Notes: generated by a model not told the origin, from the sequence alone. DNA of 64,000 nt from Shewanella sp. 10N.286.48.A6 (GCF_002873135.1 NZ_MCVI01000014.1:98657-162656); one strand, 5' to 3'. Counted from the first letter of the stretch, positions 9,224 to 18,846 are shown. Numbers and translations: made by a program.

Positions 9224-9678
9224 TCGCGACTCTGGTTAACTTAGGTTATGAAAAAACAGTTTGATTATATACGCAATCAGCTTGCTTGTAACTTGGGTTT
9301 CTAAACAAACTCATTGAAGTTAATTTTAGGTGATGACGATCATCTATACTGTCAGATAACATGCTATTGCTATTGGTTAGTAAGTTTCTGTTATTTAACA
9401 AAAAAAACATCATCAATTTGCAGTGGCTAAATATTAAGATATTTTTATATTAAAATGGATTTTTCTTGCTTGCATTTAACCGGTTAGCAGGGTTTAATTG
9501 CGCCGCTTTTTTATTTGCACTTTTCAAGTTTCTGTTGTGTCATAACCGTGAGACTGTTTGCTATGTTTATGGCTAGCGGACAGCAGGTATTGAGGCTTGA
9601 TTGTTTGCTATTAACTGAGTCGTTCATGACCACATCGTTTTGGTCGCTTTGTATGACTCTTTTTGCTCACTTATTTCT
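9224..9678. other. Upstream region of the spermidine locus
   Basis: Nearly 500 bp precede the speE start. I find no independent gene. The speE frame stays open from 9515 to the chosen start, with several in-frame ATG codons. These could mark a leader peptide or an N-terminal extension, but homologous SpeE proteins begin at 9722. Confidence 0.5.
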
Positions 9679-9707
9679 ACGTGGTGTTATTACAAAAATA
9701 ACCACGT
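9679..9707 (+). promoter_or_regulatory. Leader hairpin just before the speE ribosome site
   Basis: ACGTGG-GT-TTATT pairs with AATAACCACGT (9697-9707) with a 2-nt bulge and an ACAAA loop. It ends where the TTGGA ribosome site (9707-9711) begins, 15 bp before the ATG, so it could influence translation of speE. There is no T-tract, so it is not a standard terminator. Confidence 0.45.
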
Positions 9708-9721
9708 TGGACTTTTATAAC

Positions 9722-10600
9722 ATGATAAACAAATCAGATATTTATTACGAAACATTGCACGCTGGCTATGGTCAGTATTTTGAGGTTGAGCAGGTTTTGT
9801 TTGAACAAAAAACACAGCAGTGGCATTTAAGTATTTTTGAAAATAAAACATTTGGCCGTGTTATGGCGTTAAATGGTGCGATTCAAACCACTGAAAAAGA
9901 TGAATTTGTTTATCATGAAATGATGACTCATGTACCTATTATTGCCCATGGTAAAGCCAAACGAGTACTCATTATTGGTGGCGGCGATGGCGGTATGCTA
10001 AGGCAAGTGCTTAAACATAGCGCGATTGAGCAGGTTACTATGGTTGAGATCGATGCTAATGTGGTTGAGATGTGTAAAACCTATTTCCCGCAGCATTCTC
10101 AAGGTGCGTTTGAAGACCCAAGAGTAAACTTGGTCATTGATGATGGCATGCATTTTATTGCCCAGTGCCAAGACAAGTTTGATGTGATTATCTCTGATTG
10201 CACTGATCCGGTGGGGCCTGGTGAAGTACTGTTTAGTTCACCATTTTATGAAAATTGTAAACGCTGCTTAACTGAGCAGGGGATTTTTGTGGCCCAAAAC
10301 GGTGTGGCTTTTTTACAGCCTGAAGAAATACAAGATACGGTTCGTAGAATGAGCCCTTATGTAAAAGACTGCTGGTTTTACACTGCAGCAGTACCGACTT
10401 ATATTGGTGGCACCATGGCATTTGCGTGGGCTACCGATAATGTGTGTGCCAGACAGCAAGATTTAGCAACATTAACCCAACGGTTCGAGACGGCAAACAT
10501 TAATACTCGTTATTATACGCCTGCTCTTCATATGGCAAGTTTTGCATTGCCAGCTTTTGTAGAAAATGCAGTCAAAAGTGCGCAAGTAACCACTGCATAA
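9722..10600 (+). CDS. speE: Spermidine synthase
   Basis: SpeE transfers the aminopropyl group of decarboxylated SAM to putrescine, making spermidine and methylthioadenosine in the cytosol. The 292-residue protein follows E. coli SpeE throughout. The cofactor site GGGDGG is at 86-91 and the catalytic Asp of SDCTDP at about 159. The start at 9722 matches the family N-terminus and has a TTGGA ribosome site; the frame is open upstream to 9515 but without a better site. It heads speE-speA-speD-speB, with 28 bp to speA, so all spermidine steps from arginine are encoded together. Confidence 0.95.
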   Translation: MINKSDIYYETLHAGYGQYFEVEQVLFEQKTQQWHLSIFENKTFGRVMALNGAIQTTEKDEFVYHEMMTHVPIIAHGKAKRVLIIGGGDGGMLRQVLKHSAIEQVTMVEIDANVVEMCKTYFPQHSQGAFEDPRVNLVIDDGMHFIAQCQDKFDVIISDCTDPVGPGEVLFSSPFYENCKRCLTEQGIFVAQNGVAFLQPEEIQDTVRRMSPYVKDCWFYTAAVPTYIGGTMAFAWATDNVCARQQDLATLTQRFETANINTRYYTPALHMASFALPAFVENAVKSAQVTTA

Positions 10601-10628
10601 TTTGCTTGATATAGACGGAATAAAAAAT

Positions 10629-12542
10629 ATGAAAGATTGGTCTATCGAAAATGCACGTGCAAGCTATAACGTGACTCATTGGAGCCAGCAGTATTTTGGT
10701 ATTGCAGATGATGGCGAAGTGACTGTTACTCCAGATCCATCCAAACAAAACTGTACCATTGGCTTAAATGAACTCGCCAAAGATATGGTTAAAGCTGGGG
10801 TGTCGTTACCTGTATTAGTGCGTTTTCCGCAAATTTTGCATCGCCGAGTTGAAAACTTATGTGATGCGTTTAATGCCGCTATACAAAAATACGAGTATCA
10901 GAATGACTATTTATTAGTTTATCCGATCAAAGTGAATCAACAGCAAACCGTAGTTGAAGAAATTCTTGCCAGTCAAAAGTCTAAAGAAGTGCCACAACTT
11001 GGCCTTGAAGCAGGTAGTAAACCTGAATTAATGGCGGTACTGGCGATGGCGCAAAAAGCCAGCTCAGTTATTGTTTGTAACGGCTATAAAGATAAAGAGT
11101 ATGTTCGCTTAGCCTTAATTGGTGAAAAGCTAGGTCATAAAGTTTATATCGTCATTGAGAAGTATTCAGAGCTTAAACTAATTCTCGAAGAGTCAGCAAA
11201 ACTTGGAGTGACACCACGTTTAGGTTTACGTACCCGTTTAGCTTTCCAAGGTAAAGGCAAGTGGCAAGCCAGTGGCGGCGAAAAATCCAAATTTGGTTTA
11301 TCTGCAGCTCAAGTACTAAAAGTGCTCAATGAGTTAAAGCGCGTCGATAAGATGGAATCATTGCAACTTATCCATTTCCACTTAGGTTCGCAAATTGCCA
11401 ATATTCGCGATATTCGCCAAGGTGTGAGTGAAGCCGCACGTTTTTATTGTGAATTACGTGAAATGGGCGCCTTGATTGATACTTTCGATGTCGGTGGTGG
11501 TTTAGCCGTAGATTATGATGGTACCCGAAGCCAAAGTAATAACTCGATGAATTACGGCTTAGCTGAGTACGCTAACAATATCGTTAATGTGTTAACCGAT
11601 ATTTGTAATGAGTACGACCAACCTATGCCACGAATTATTTCAGAATCAGGTCGCCATTTAACCGCGCATCATGCCGTGTTAATTACTGATGTGATTGGCA
11701 CCGAGTCATACTATCCTGAAGAGATCCATCCGCCTGAAGAGAGTGCGCCGCAATTACTGCACAACATGTGGATGTCATGGACGGATATGAGTGAGCGCCC
11801 AGATAGCCGCGCCATTATCGAAATTTATCATGATACGCAAAGTGATATTGCTGAAGCGCATTCATTATTCTCAATGGGTCAATTGACCTTAATGCAGCGC
11901 GCTTGGGCTGAGCAAACCAATTTACGTGTTTGTCATGCACTTAAAAGCTTATTAAGTAATAATAACCGTTTCCATCGCCCTATTATTGATGAGTTGAATG
12001 AAAAATTAGCAGATAAGTTCTTTGTTAACTTTTCATTATTTCAATCAATTCCAGATGCTTGGGGGATTGATCAGGTGTTCCCAATATTGCCGTTAAGCGG
12101 TTTAGATAAGCCACCTGAAAGACGCGCGGTCATGCTTGATATTACCTGTGATTCAGACGGTATTGTTGATCAATATGTTGATGGCCAAGGCATTGAAACG
12201 ACGTTACCTGTGCCTGCATGGTCAGCTGAAAGTCCATATTTGATTGGCTTTTTCATGGTCGGTGCTTATCAAGAAATTTTAGGTGATATGCATAACTTAT
12301 TTGGTGATACCAATTCTGCGGTAGTACGTGTAGAAGACAATGGCTTACCTAATATTGAGTCTGTGTTGGCTGGCGATACCGTTGCTGATGTGCTGCGTTA
12401 TGTCAATCTTGATGCAGTTGCATTTATGCGTACCTATGAAGAGCTTGTGAATCAGCATATTGCTGAAGATGAAAGAACATCAATTTTGGAAGAGTTACAG
12501 TTAGGTCTAAAAGGTTATACCTATTTAGAAGATTTCTCGTAA
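10629..12542 (+). CDS. speA: Biosynthetic arginine decarboxylase
   Basis: SpeA is the PLP-dependent decarboxylase that converts arginine to agmatine, the first step of the agmatine route to putrescine. The 637-residue length and sequence match the Shewanella/E. coli enzyme. The PLP lysine is in VYPIKVNQQ (Lys101), the glycine-rich phosphate site is [13 protein letters not shown], and the active-site Cys block DITCDSDG lies near the end. A start nine codons earlier is possible, but 10629 has a GGA ribosome site at the right distance and gives the family N-terminus (MKDWS). Its product feeds SpeB two genes downstream. Confidence 0.96.
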   Translation: MKDWSIENARASYNVTHWSQQYFGIADDGEVTVTPDPSKQNCTIGLNELAKDMVKAGVSLPVLVRFPQILHRRVENLCDAFNAAIQKYEYQNDYLLVYPIKVNQQQTVVEEILASQKSKEVPQLGLEAGSKPELMAVLAMAQKASSVIVCNGYKDKEYVRLALIGEKLGHKVYIVIEKYSELKLILEESAKLGVTPRLGLRTRLAFQGKGKWQASGGEKSKFGLSAAQVLKVLNELKRVDKMESLQLIHFHLGSQIANIRDIRQGVSEAARFYCELREMGALIDTFDVGGGLAVDYDGTRSQSNNSMNYGLAEYANNIVNVLTDICNEYDQPMPRIISESGRHLTAHHAVLITDVIGTESYYPEEIHPPEESAPQLLHNMWMSWTDMSERPDSRAIIEIYHDTQSDIAEAHSLFSMGQLTLMQRAWAEQTNLRVCHALKSLLSNNNRFHRPIIDELNEKLADKFFVNFSLFQSIPDAWGIDQVFPILPLSGLDKPPERRAVMLDITCDSDGIVDQYVDGQGIETTLPVPAWSAESPYLIGFFMVGAYQEILGDMHNLFGDTNSAVVRVEDNGLPNIESVLAGDTVADVLRYVNLDAVAFMRTYEELVNQHIAEDERTSILEELQLGLKGYTYLEDFS

Positions 12543-12552
12543 AAGTGTTTTT

Positions 12553-12575
12553 GCGGCGCGGATAATGCGCGCCGC
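12553..12575 (+). other. GC-rich hairpin between speA and speD
   Basis: GCGGCGCG (12553-12560) and CGCGCCGC (12568-12575) form an 8-bp perfect stem with a 7-nt loop, followed only by TGTTTTAGG. It is a possible partial terminator or processing/stability element that sets speD output relative to speA. Confidence 0.6.
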
Positions 12576-12592
12576 TGTTTTAGGTTTAATTT

Positions 12593-13522
12593 ATGTTTTT
12601 TGAAGGTTCAGAAAAGAAAATTGAAGTCATCATTGCTGACTCCAATGTTAGATTACGGCATTTGGGCCAGCCTTTTTGGGCTGGTATCGTTGCTTGTGCC
12701 AATGCTGAAATTTTATCTTCAGTGAGTAATGATTATTGCGACGCCTACTTGCTTAGCGAGTCGAGCTTATTTGTTTGGGATGATCGCTTTGTGATGCTAA
12801 CGTGCGGCACGACAACCCTTGCTGATGCGGTTATGTCATTTATCGATCACGTTGGGGAGCAAGCAATTGCTTTTGCCAGTTACCAGCGTAAAAACGAGTA
12901 TTTGTCGCATTTACAATCAAGTTCATTTAAAGAAGATTTGACTAAAATTCGTCAAACAGTAACCGGAAATGCCTATCGCATTGGTCACTTAGACTCGCAT
13001 CATCATTATATGTTCAGTACTAAAAAGCCATTTATTGCGCCAACAACTGACGTCACTAATGAACTATTGATGTATCACATTAATGGCGCTGCAGCGGATT
13101 ATTTACGTGGCGTAGATCAGTCTGCACAGGGTATTCGTGACTTGCTTGAATTGTCGGTGCTATTTCCTGATTTTATTATTGATGACTTTTTATTTGAGCC
13201 TTTTGGTTATTCCATCAATGGCATCAAAGATGAGTCCTATTTCACCATTCATATCACCCCGCAAGAAAAAAGCTCCTATGTGAGCTTTGAAACGAATCTC
13301 AATCTTGCAGATTATCCTGTTGATGTTTATGGCAAGTTATTGGGCATTCTCAACCCTGGTAGCTGGGATGTGATTGGCTTTAACTCCCCGAGAAATACTC
13401 AGGGGTTCCCTGAACATCTATGTTTAGGAAGTTGCTCATTAGCTACTGAGCAAGGCTATACCATTGATTTCAGTCATTATCAGCAGCTTTGTCATGAAGT
13501 GTTGATCCCAGAATATTTGTAG
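12593..13522 (+). CDS. speD: S-adenosylmethionine decarboxylase proenzyme, eukaryotic type
   Basis: This pyruvoyl enzyme decarboxylates SAM to give the aminopropyl donor for SpeE. It is not the E. coli SpeD family. It matches the eukaryotic class (Pfam SAM_decarbox): N-terminal FFEGSEK with Glu4 and Glu7, and LSESS at 54-58, where self-cleavage between Glu56 and Ser57 creates the pyruvoyl group. Cys71 sits in TCGTT, and the processing pair Ser207 (FGYSING) and His220 (TIHITP) is present. Human counterparts are Glu8, Glu11, Ser68, Cys82, Ser229 and His243. At 309 residues it is slightly shorter than the human protein. It lies between speA and speB. The symbol is by function, not orthology to E. 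coli speD. Confidence 0.93.
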   Translation: MFFEGSEKKIEVIIADSNVRLRHLGQPFWAGIVACANAEILSSVSNDYCDAYLLSESSLFVWDDRFVMLTCGTTTLADAVMSFIDHVGEQAIAFASYQRKNEYLSHLQSSSFKEDLTKIRQTVTGNAYRIGHLDSHHHYMFSTKKPFIAPTTDVTNELLMYHINGAAADYLRGVDQSAQGIRDLLELSVLFPDFIIDDFLFEPFGYSINGIKDESYFTIHITPQEKSSYVSFETNLNLADYPVDVYGKLLGILNPGSWDVIGFNSPRNTQGFPEHLCLGSCSLATEQGYTIDFSHYQQLCHEVLIPEYL

Positions 13523-13552
13523 TTATTGGCTTAAGCCATTACGGAGATTTTT

Positions 13553-14485
13553 ATGAGCACTTTTGCTGAAAAAGCAGATTACTCTTTGTATTCAAATGCA
13601 TTTGGCTACTTACGTCAGCCATTAGATTTTAAACCCACTGAAACCGATGCCGATGTGGTGGTTATTGGTTTGCCTTTCGATATGGCCACCACGGGTCGCT
13701 CTGGTGGCCGCATGGGCCCTGAAGCCATTCGCCGTGCATCAGTCAACCTTGCGTGGGAAGAAACTCGTTGGCCATGGGATTTCAGCTTAAGCGAAACCAT
13801 CAATATTGTTGATGCTGGCGACTTAGTGTTTGATTGTGGCGATCAAGAAGATTTCACCAGCCGTTTAGAAGCGTTTGCCACCCGTATTCTTGATGCAGAT
13901 AAAGCACTACTCAGTTTTGGTGGCGATCACTTTGTGACTTTACCACTGCTGCGTGCTCATCATAAAAAGTACGGCAAAATGGCTTTGCTGCATTTTGATG
14001 CACATACCGATACATATAGCCAAGGCAGTAAATACGACCATGGCACTATGTTTTATCATGCGCCTAATGAAGGTTTAATTGCGCCTGAAAATTCAATTCA
14101 GATTGGTATTCGTACTGAATTTAATGCCGCCGATCATCTATTTAAAGTGATTGATGCTGCACAGGCCAATGATTTAACTGCTGAACAAATTGTCGAACAA
14201 ATTAAAGCGAGAGTGGGCGATATGCCGCTTTATGTGACCTTTGATATTGATTGTTTAGATCCTGCTTACGCGCCAGGTACTGGTACGCCAGTTTGTGGTG
14301 GCTTAACCAGTGATAAAGCGATGAAGATCATCCGCGGCTTACGTGGCATGAACATAGTTGGTATGGACGTAGTTGAAGTAGCACCAGCCTATGATTCTGC
14401 TGATATTACCGCTTTAGCAGGGGCAACCTTAGGGCTGGAAATGCTCCACGTTTGGGCTGCAGGCAAAGGTTTAGTAAAAAAATAG
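13553..14485 (+). CDS. speB: Agmatinase
   Basis: SpeB hydrolyses agmatine to putrescine and urea with a binuclear manganese centre. All ureohydrolase ligands are present: His126 in GGDH, Asp149/His151/Asp153 in HFDAHTD, and Asp231/Asp233 in FDIDCLDP. The 310-residue length is normal. It is last in the spermidine locus, 30 bp after speD, with GGAG before the ATG, and is followed by a strong terminator. Putrescine made here is the substrate of SpeE encoded at the head of the locus. Confidence 0.96.
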   Translation: MSTFAEKADYSLYSNAFGYLRQPLDFKPTETDADVVVIGLPFDMATTGRSGGRMGPEAIRRASVNLAWEETRWPWDFSLSETINIVDAGDLVFDCGDQEDFTSRLEAFATRILDADKALLSFGGDHFVTLPLLRAHHKKYGKMALLHFDAHTDTYSQGSKYDHGTMFYHAPNEGLIAPENSIQIGIRTEFNAADHLFKVIDAAQANDLTAEQIVEQIKARVGDMPLYVTFDIDCLDPAYAPGTGTPVCGGLTSDKAMKIIRGLRGMNIVGMDVVEVAPAYDSADITALAGATLGLEMLHVWAAGKGLVKK

Positions 14486-14535
14486 TCGCAAATTAGTCTT
14501 AAATTAACGACTAAACACTTAAAATGCTCCTTTAT

Positions 14536-14564
14536 AAAACCAACGTTCATCGTTGGTTTTTTTT
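14536..14564 (+). terminator. Terminator of the spermidine locus
   Basis: AAAACCAACG (14536-14545) and CGTTGGTTTT (14551-14560) form a 10-bp stem with a TTCAT loop and an eight-T tail. Confidence 0.93.
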
Positions 14565-14691
14565 ATCGGAAATGAATTGTTTTTCAATGCTGATAATATT
14601 TGTCAATATTGTCATGATCATATATCAGTGTTCGTGAGTATAATGGCAACATATACAAAGACAGTTGCATCTAACGAGGTTTAGCAAAGAT

Positions 14692-15330
14692 ATGAATGAT
14701 TTAACAGATATCCGCCGTGAATATACTCAAGGTGGTTTAAGGCGCAATGATCTCCCTGCTAATCCAATGACGTTATTTGAAACTTGGATTGAGCAAGCCA
14801 AAGACGCGCAATTAACCGATCCAACCGCTATGTGCGTAGCCACTGTTGATGAGCATGGGCAACCTTTCCAACGAATTGTGCTATTAAAAAAGTTTGATGA
14901 TGATGGCTTTGTTTTCTTCACCAATCTAGAAAGCCGTAAAGCCACTCAATTGGCTCACAATGCCAAAATCAGTTTGTTGTTCCCATGGCATCCATTAGAG
15001 CGCCAAGTCGCCGTCACTGGCGTGGCAGAACCGTTATCCATGCTTGAAGTGACTAAGTACTTTATGAGCCGCCCTAAAGACAGTCAAATAGCTGCATGGG
15101 TGTCAAAACAGTCCAGTAAAATTAGCGCAAGACAAGCCCTTGAAGGTAAATTTAATGAGATGAAGAATAAATTTGCCAAAGGTGAAGTGCCGTTGCCAAA
15201 GTTTTGGGGCGGTTACCGCGTAAAAGCTGACAGTATTGAGTTTTGGCAAGGTGGCGAGCGCCGCTTGCATGACCGTTTTATTTATCAAAAACAAGATAGC
15301 GATTGGCTTATCGATAGACTTGCGCCTTGA
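14692..15330 (+). CDS. pdxH: Pyridoxamine 5'-phosphate oxidase
   Basis: PdxH is the FMN enzyme that oxidises pyridoxine- or pyridoxamine-phosphate to PLP. The 212-residue protein is close to E. coli PdxH end to end. Family blocks include [14 protein letters not shown] [10 protein letters not shown] at the start, [20 protein letters not shown], and the C-terminal signature [13 protein letters not shown] with RLAP at the end. The start at 14692 follows the family N-terminus and has GAGG upstream; an earlier in-frame start at 14665 is less likely. PLP made by this enzyme is the cofactor of SpeA just upstream, though the genes are separately transcribed. Confidence 0.95.
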   Translation: MNDLTDIRREYTQGGLRRNDLPANPMTLFETWIEQAKDAQLTDPTAMCVATVDEHGQPFQRIVLLKKFDDDGFVFFTNLESRKATQLAHNAKISLLFPWHPLERQVAVTGVAEPLSMLEVTKYFMSRPKDSQIAAWVSKQSSKISARQALEGKFNEMKNKFAKGEVPLPKFWGGYRVKADSIEFWQGGERRLHDRFIYQKQDSDWLIDRLAP

Positions 15331-15390
15331 TAAACGGCTTAAATTGCGTGCAAGTTTGATGTGTACTGATAAAAATTGACGAGAAAATGA

Positions 15391-15840
15391 ATGAGTAAAA
15401 CAATTTGGGTTGATGCCGACGCCTGTCCTAATCCGGTTAAAGAAATGCTATTTCGCGCCGCCGACCGCAAAAAAGTGCCATTGATATTAGTGGCCAATCA
15501 ACTGATCCGCGTGCCAGCATCGGCTAATATTTCTGTGGTCAGAGTCAGCTCAGGTTTTGATGAAGCTGATAATTACATTGTTAAGCAATTAAATAGTGGT
15601 GATTTAGTTATTACCGGTGATATTCCGTTAGCGGCAGATGCCATTGAAAAAGGCGCCGTGGTGTTTAATCCCCGCGGTGATATCTATACCGTTGATAACA
15701 TAAAACAACGTTTGACCATGAGAGATTTTATGGAAGAGCTAAGAAGCAGCGGCGTGCATACTGCAGGGCCCAATAGTTTTTCACAAGCCGATAAACACGC
15801 TTTTGGGCAAGCATTAGATAAATGGTTCAGTCGCTTGTAA
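15391..15840 (+). CDS. yaiI: YaiI/YqxD family protein (UPF0178)
   Basis: This is a conserved protein of 149 residues with a PIN-like fold and no settled function. The family motif [12 protein letters not shown] is at the N-terminus, and the acidic [15 protein letters not shown] segment in the middle completes a PIN-like acidic site. The tail carries the typical RDFMEELR and [13 protein letters not shown] blocks. It lies 60 bp after pdxH on the same strand without an evident terminator between them, so cotranscription is possible. Confidence 0.9.
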   Translation: MSKTIWVDADACPNPVKEMLFRAADRKKVPLILVANQLIRVPASANISVVRVSSGFDEADNYIVKQLNSGDLVITGDIPLAADAIEKGAVVFNPRGDIYTVDNIKQRLTMRDFMEELRSSGVHTAGPNSFSQADKHAFGQALDKWFSRL

Positions 15841-15968
15841 AAATTTCTTGAGTCGTTGTATAGAGCAAGGTTTCACCCTTACCGGAATCATGGTGATAAT
15901 AATAGCGTTCCAGCCAGTTAAGAAAATTTAATCTATAATTTAACTGTTTTTATTCACAAAAAGGATTA

Positions 15969-16547
15969 ATGATGAAAAAATGGATCGCAGTATTACCATT
16001 AGTATTACTCAGCACCTCAGTGTTGGCCGCAGATTGGCAAGTGAAACAAGCGCATTCAAAAGTGAGCTTCATTTCAATTAAACAAGCCGATGTTGCTGAA
16101 GTACATGATTTTAAACAAGTCAGTGGTAATTTGACCTCAGCAGGGGCCTTTAACTTAACGATTGATTTGGTCAGTGTTGATACCGGTATTGAAATACGTG
16201 ATGAACGCATGCAGGCCATGTTATTTGAAGTGGCTAAATATCCGCAACTACAGTTAAGTTCGATGGTTAATCCACAACTCGTGGCTGATTTGAGTGTTGG
16301 CTCAACGTTAGTGACCCAAATTGATGGCACAATTGAGTTACATGGTAAAACCAAGAAACAATCATTTGATGTGTTGATCGCTAAATTATCAGACACAAAA
16401 ATGGTAGTGACCAGTATGTCTCCTGTCATTGTGCAAGCGGCAGATTTTGGTTTAACTGACGGGGTGAATAAGTTGCGCGAAATCGCTGGCCTTGGCAGTA
16501 TAAGCTTAGCGGTACCCGTGTCGTTTGTATTAACGTTATCGCAATAA
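15969..16547 (+). CDS. YceI-like periplasmic protein
   Basis: The protein has a signal peptide ending near ALA at residue 20 and a mature YceI domain, a lipocalin-like beta barrel that binds isoprenoid lipids in related proteins. Hallmarks are W-x-V near the mature start (DWQVKQAHSKVSF), IDLVSVDTGIEIRDERM and the C-terminal ISLAVPVSFVLTL strand. Two adjacent ATG codons are possible (15969 and 15972); the second is better spaced from AAGGA. It is probably periplasmic. Its lipid ligand is unknown. Confidence 0.88.
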   Translation: MMKKWIAVLPLVLLSTSVLAADWQVKQAHSKVSFISIKQADVAEVHDFKQVSGNLTSAGAFNLTIDLVSVDTGIEIRDERMQAMLFEVAKYPQLQLSSMVNPQLVADLSVGSTLVTQIDGTIELHGKTKKQSFDVLIAKLSDTKMVVTSMSPVIVQAADFGLTDGVNKLREIAGLGSISLAVPVSFVLTLSQ

Positions 16548-16604
16548 AACGAATTGTGGCTTTTGTGTGAATCACATACAAAAGCCACCTCATTAAGGTA
16601 AGTA

Positions 16605-16955
16605 ATGGTCACAGATAAAGACGGTTATATTCATCTAATTCAATATTTAACTGAACATTTAGGCCTATTTGAAAAGTCTGAAGCCAGCAGCATTAACAAT
16701 CAAACGGTTTTAGAATTATTTGAAGATCAGTTATCAGCCCAAATCATCATGGTATGTGGTCAAAACCCCAAGCTTTCATTTGAACAAAGAAATGACATCA
16801 TTCGAGAAATTGATGCCATTGTTTATGATCTTGAAGAAATTCTCGCCAGTGTCGCTAAGCATAATGCTACGGCGGAGCAGAGTATTTTTATCACTGAGTT
16901 CTCAGGGCTTATTAAGAACTTATTCGATAAAGAAATCGAGCAACTTCTCAGATAA
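16605..16955 (+). CDS. Small acidic protein, probably DUF3802
   Basis: This 116-residue protein is acidic, mostly helical and without signal peptide or membrane segment. It resembles the DUF3802 family of Shewanella and relatives, but this is from memory of the family pattern, so the assignment is tentative. A ribosome site (TAAGGTAAGTA) precedes the ATG. It sits between the YceI gene (57 bp) and the tandem retropepsin-like gene (54 bp), all in the same direction, and could be in one transcript with either. Confidence 0.7.
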   Translation: MVTDKDGYIHLIQYLTEHLGLFEKSEASSINNQTVLELFEDQLSAQIIMVCGQNPKLSFEQRNDIIREIDAIVYDLEEILASVAKHNATAEQSIFITEFSGLIKNLFDKEIEQLLR

Positions 16956-17009
16956 ACCTATTTTTAACGTCATTATTTTAATTATTTATATTCATTATTA
17001 GGAACCTGC

Positions 17010-17888
17010 ATGTTTAAATCTCTTGTTGGTGCAATGCTATTCATTTGTATGTCTTTTTCATCAGTGGCGGCTGAAAAACAAGTGTTGGGGCAAACTGAAA
17101 TGATGTCAGTGAGCCAAGGCGGCATTGTATTTGAGGCTCGTATGGATACTGGAGCGGTAAACTCTTCATTGCATGCACTTAATATAAAGGTGTTAGGCGG
17201 CAGTGCAAAGAAAATGAAGGATAATGTTGGTAAAACCGTTTCGTTTACCACAGAAAACGAAAAGGGTCAGCAGCAGCAAGTTAGTGCCAAAATTGTTGGT
17301 ACTTCGACCGTCAGTAACTCCCAAGGCACTGAAACCCGCTACGCGGTTAAGTTACCTATAACATTCGGTGACAGCACCCGTACGGTAAAGGTTAATCTTC
17401 GTAATCGTGCCTCCATGGATTATAAATTACTCATAGGTCGCAATTGGTTAAAAGGTAAATATGTGGTTGATGTTTCAGAGCAAAAACTAATTGGCCCTAC
17501 TGCAGACATTAGCATTGTAGAGTCAGGGTTAATATTTGATACCCGCATTGATACCGGCGCCGTTGAGAATTCATTACACGCTACTAACCTGCATATTATT
17601 GGTGAAGACAAAAGCAACATGGAGAACAATGTCGGTAAAGATGTCACTTTTACCACCATGAACGAGAAGGGTGAAAAAGCACAGGTCACAGCTCGAATTC
17701 ATAGCACTTCCTTAATCCGTAATGCACAAGGCAGTGAAATCCGTTATATGGTGACCTTGACGCTAGGTGAACCTGGCCAAGAGTTCAAAGTTGATGTTAA
17801 TTTACGTGATCGCAGTAAAATGACCTATAAATTGCTTATTGGACGTAATTGGCTGCAAGGCCACTATATTGTCGATGTGGACATGTAA
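17010..17888 (+). CDS. Periplasmic tandem retropepsin-like protein (Zn_protease/RimB-like family)
   Basis: The protein has a signal peptide (cleavage after about residue 21) and then two copies of one domain. Each copy has an aspartic-protease loop, DTGA at 46-49 and 181-184, followed by an N-S-LHA block, and ends with the flap-like LLIGRNWL at 140-147 and 275-282, then Y-x-VDV. This pattern is that of the family labelled putative ATP-dependent zinc protease (Pfam PF05618), which is retropepsin-like. Retropepsins need two such domains to form one active site, so the tandem may fold as a single-chain pseudo-dimer. Activity and substrate are inference. It is followed by a terminator. Confidence 0.85.
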   Translation: MFKSLVGAMLFICMSFSSVAAEKQVLGQTEMMSVSQGGIVFEARMDTGAVNSSLHALNIKVLGGSAKKMKDNVGKTVSFTTENEKGQQQQVSAKIVGTSTVSNSQGTETRYAVKLPITFGDSTRTVKVNLRNRASMDYKLLIGRNWLKGKYVVDVSEQKLIGPTADISIVESGLIFDTRIDTGAVENSLHATNLHIIGEDKSNMENNVGKDVTFTTMNEKGEKAQVTARIHSTSLIRNAQGSEIRYMVTLTLGEPGQEFKVDVNLRDRSKMTYKLLIGRNWLQGHYIVDVDM

Positions 17889-17907
17889 GCCTGTTTACAG
17901 ATTCAAT

Positions 17908-17932
17908 ACCGTTCAGTTGAGCGGTTTTTTTT
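17908..17932 (+). terminator. Terminator after the tandem retropepsin-like gene
   Basis: ACCGTTC (17908-17914) pairs with GAGCGGT (17919-17925), one G-U pair, with an AGTT loop and a T8 tail. Confidence 0.85.
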
Positions 17933-18051
17933 GTCGATATTATTTAAACGATTAGCGTTAAGTTGTTATTTTTACATCAGCATTTAGTGTAACGCTTGTA
18001 TCTATCATAAACTTCAAACTTAACCCTTGCCCCCCCAAAAAAAAGGCCAGC

Positions 18052-18768
18052 ATGTCTGAATTTATTGCACCGCCGTGTTCAGAACACATCACTATTTTGT
18101 ATCAAGATGAGCATTTATTACTGATAAATAAGCCTAGCGGTTTACTGAGTTTATCGGGTAAGAACCCGCTTAATAAAGACTCTGTTCATTACCGTTTAGT
18201 GCAGGACTTTCCCACTGCGACATTAGTCCATCGACTCGATTTTGGTACCTCAGGGATCATGCTGGTGGCGTTAAATAAAACCATTAATGGCTTACTGACC
18301 AAACAATTTCAAAATAAAACTGTGAGTAAAACCTACAGTGCGATTTTGTTCGGCCATGTTTTTGGGCTGCAGCAACATGATAAAGAAATTGGCTATATTG
18401 ATGCGCCAATTGCTAAAGATGTTGATAATTTTCCGTTTATGAAGATTTGCCATGAAAAGGGCAAACCATCACAGAGTCAATTTGAAGTGATAGAGCGGTT
18501 AGAGATAGAGTCAGTTCATTTACAAGAAGCGATACCAATAACTAAAGTGAAATTTGTGCCTATTACCGGTAGAACACATCAGTTACGGCTGCACAGTCAC
18601 TATGTTAAGCATCCTATTTTGGGCTGTGATTTATATAAAAATGCCACTTCAGAGGTGCTTGCAGAAGAAGTCTTTGGCCCACGACTATTATTACATGCCC
18701 AAAGGCTGCGTTTTCAGCACCCAGTAACTCATGAAATGATTGATATGGTGTGTGAAGCACCGTTTTAG
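18052..18768 (+). CDS. RluA family pseudouridine synthase
   Basis: The protein isomerises uridine to pseudouridine in RNA. The catalytic Asp is in HRLDFGTSG (about residue 63), preceded by the KPSGLLS motif and followed by PITGRTHQLRLH and HPILGCDLY, all RluA-family signatures. There is no S4 domain, as in RluA (23S/tRNA) rather than RluC/D. At 238 residues it is about 20 longer than E. coli RluA, with a longer middle loop, so it may be a separate paralogue; the target RNA cannot be fixed. A C7A8 homopolymer lies just before the ribosome site. Confidence 0.88.
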   Translation: MSEFIAPPCSEHITILYQDEHLLLINKPSGLLSLSGKNPLNKDSVHYRLVQDFPTATLVHRLDFGTSGIMLVALNKTINGLLTKQFQNKTVSKTYSAILFGHVFGLQQHDKEIGYIDAPIAKDVDNFPFMKICHEKGKPSQSQFEVIERLEIESVHLQEAIPITKVKFVPITGRTHQLRLHSHYVKHPILGCDLYKNATSEVLAEEVFGPRLLLHAQRLRFQHPVTHEMIDMVCEAPF

Positions 18769-18793
18769 CATTCCAGTAAAATTCAGATATGAA

Positions 18794-18817
18794 AAAGCCA
18801 GCAGTTAAGCTGGCTTT
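18794..18817. terminator. Bidirectional terminator between the pseudouridine synthase gene and hpd
   Basis: AAAGCCAGC (18794-18802) and GCTGGCTTT (18809-18817) pair around AGTTAA, flanked by A and T runs. It can serve both convergent genes. Confidence 0.85.
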
Positions 18818-18846
18818 GTTTACAAATTAAAACTGCTGAACAGGCT

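Noticed and set aside
15950..16612. A 220-codon open frame on the minus strand covering the YceI-like gene
   Set aside because: It lies fully antisense to a well-supported gene with signal peptide and family motifs, is rich in Cys and Ser in no pattern, and has no ribosome site. It is a frame shadow.
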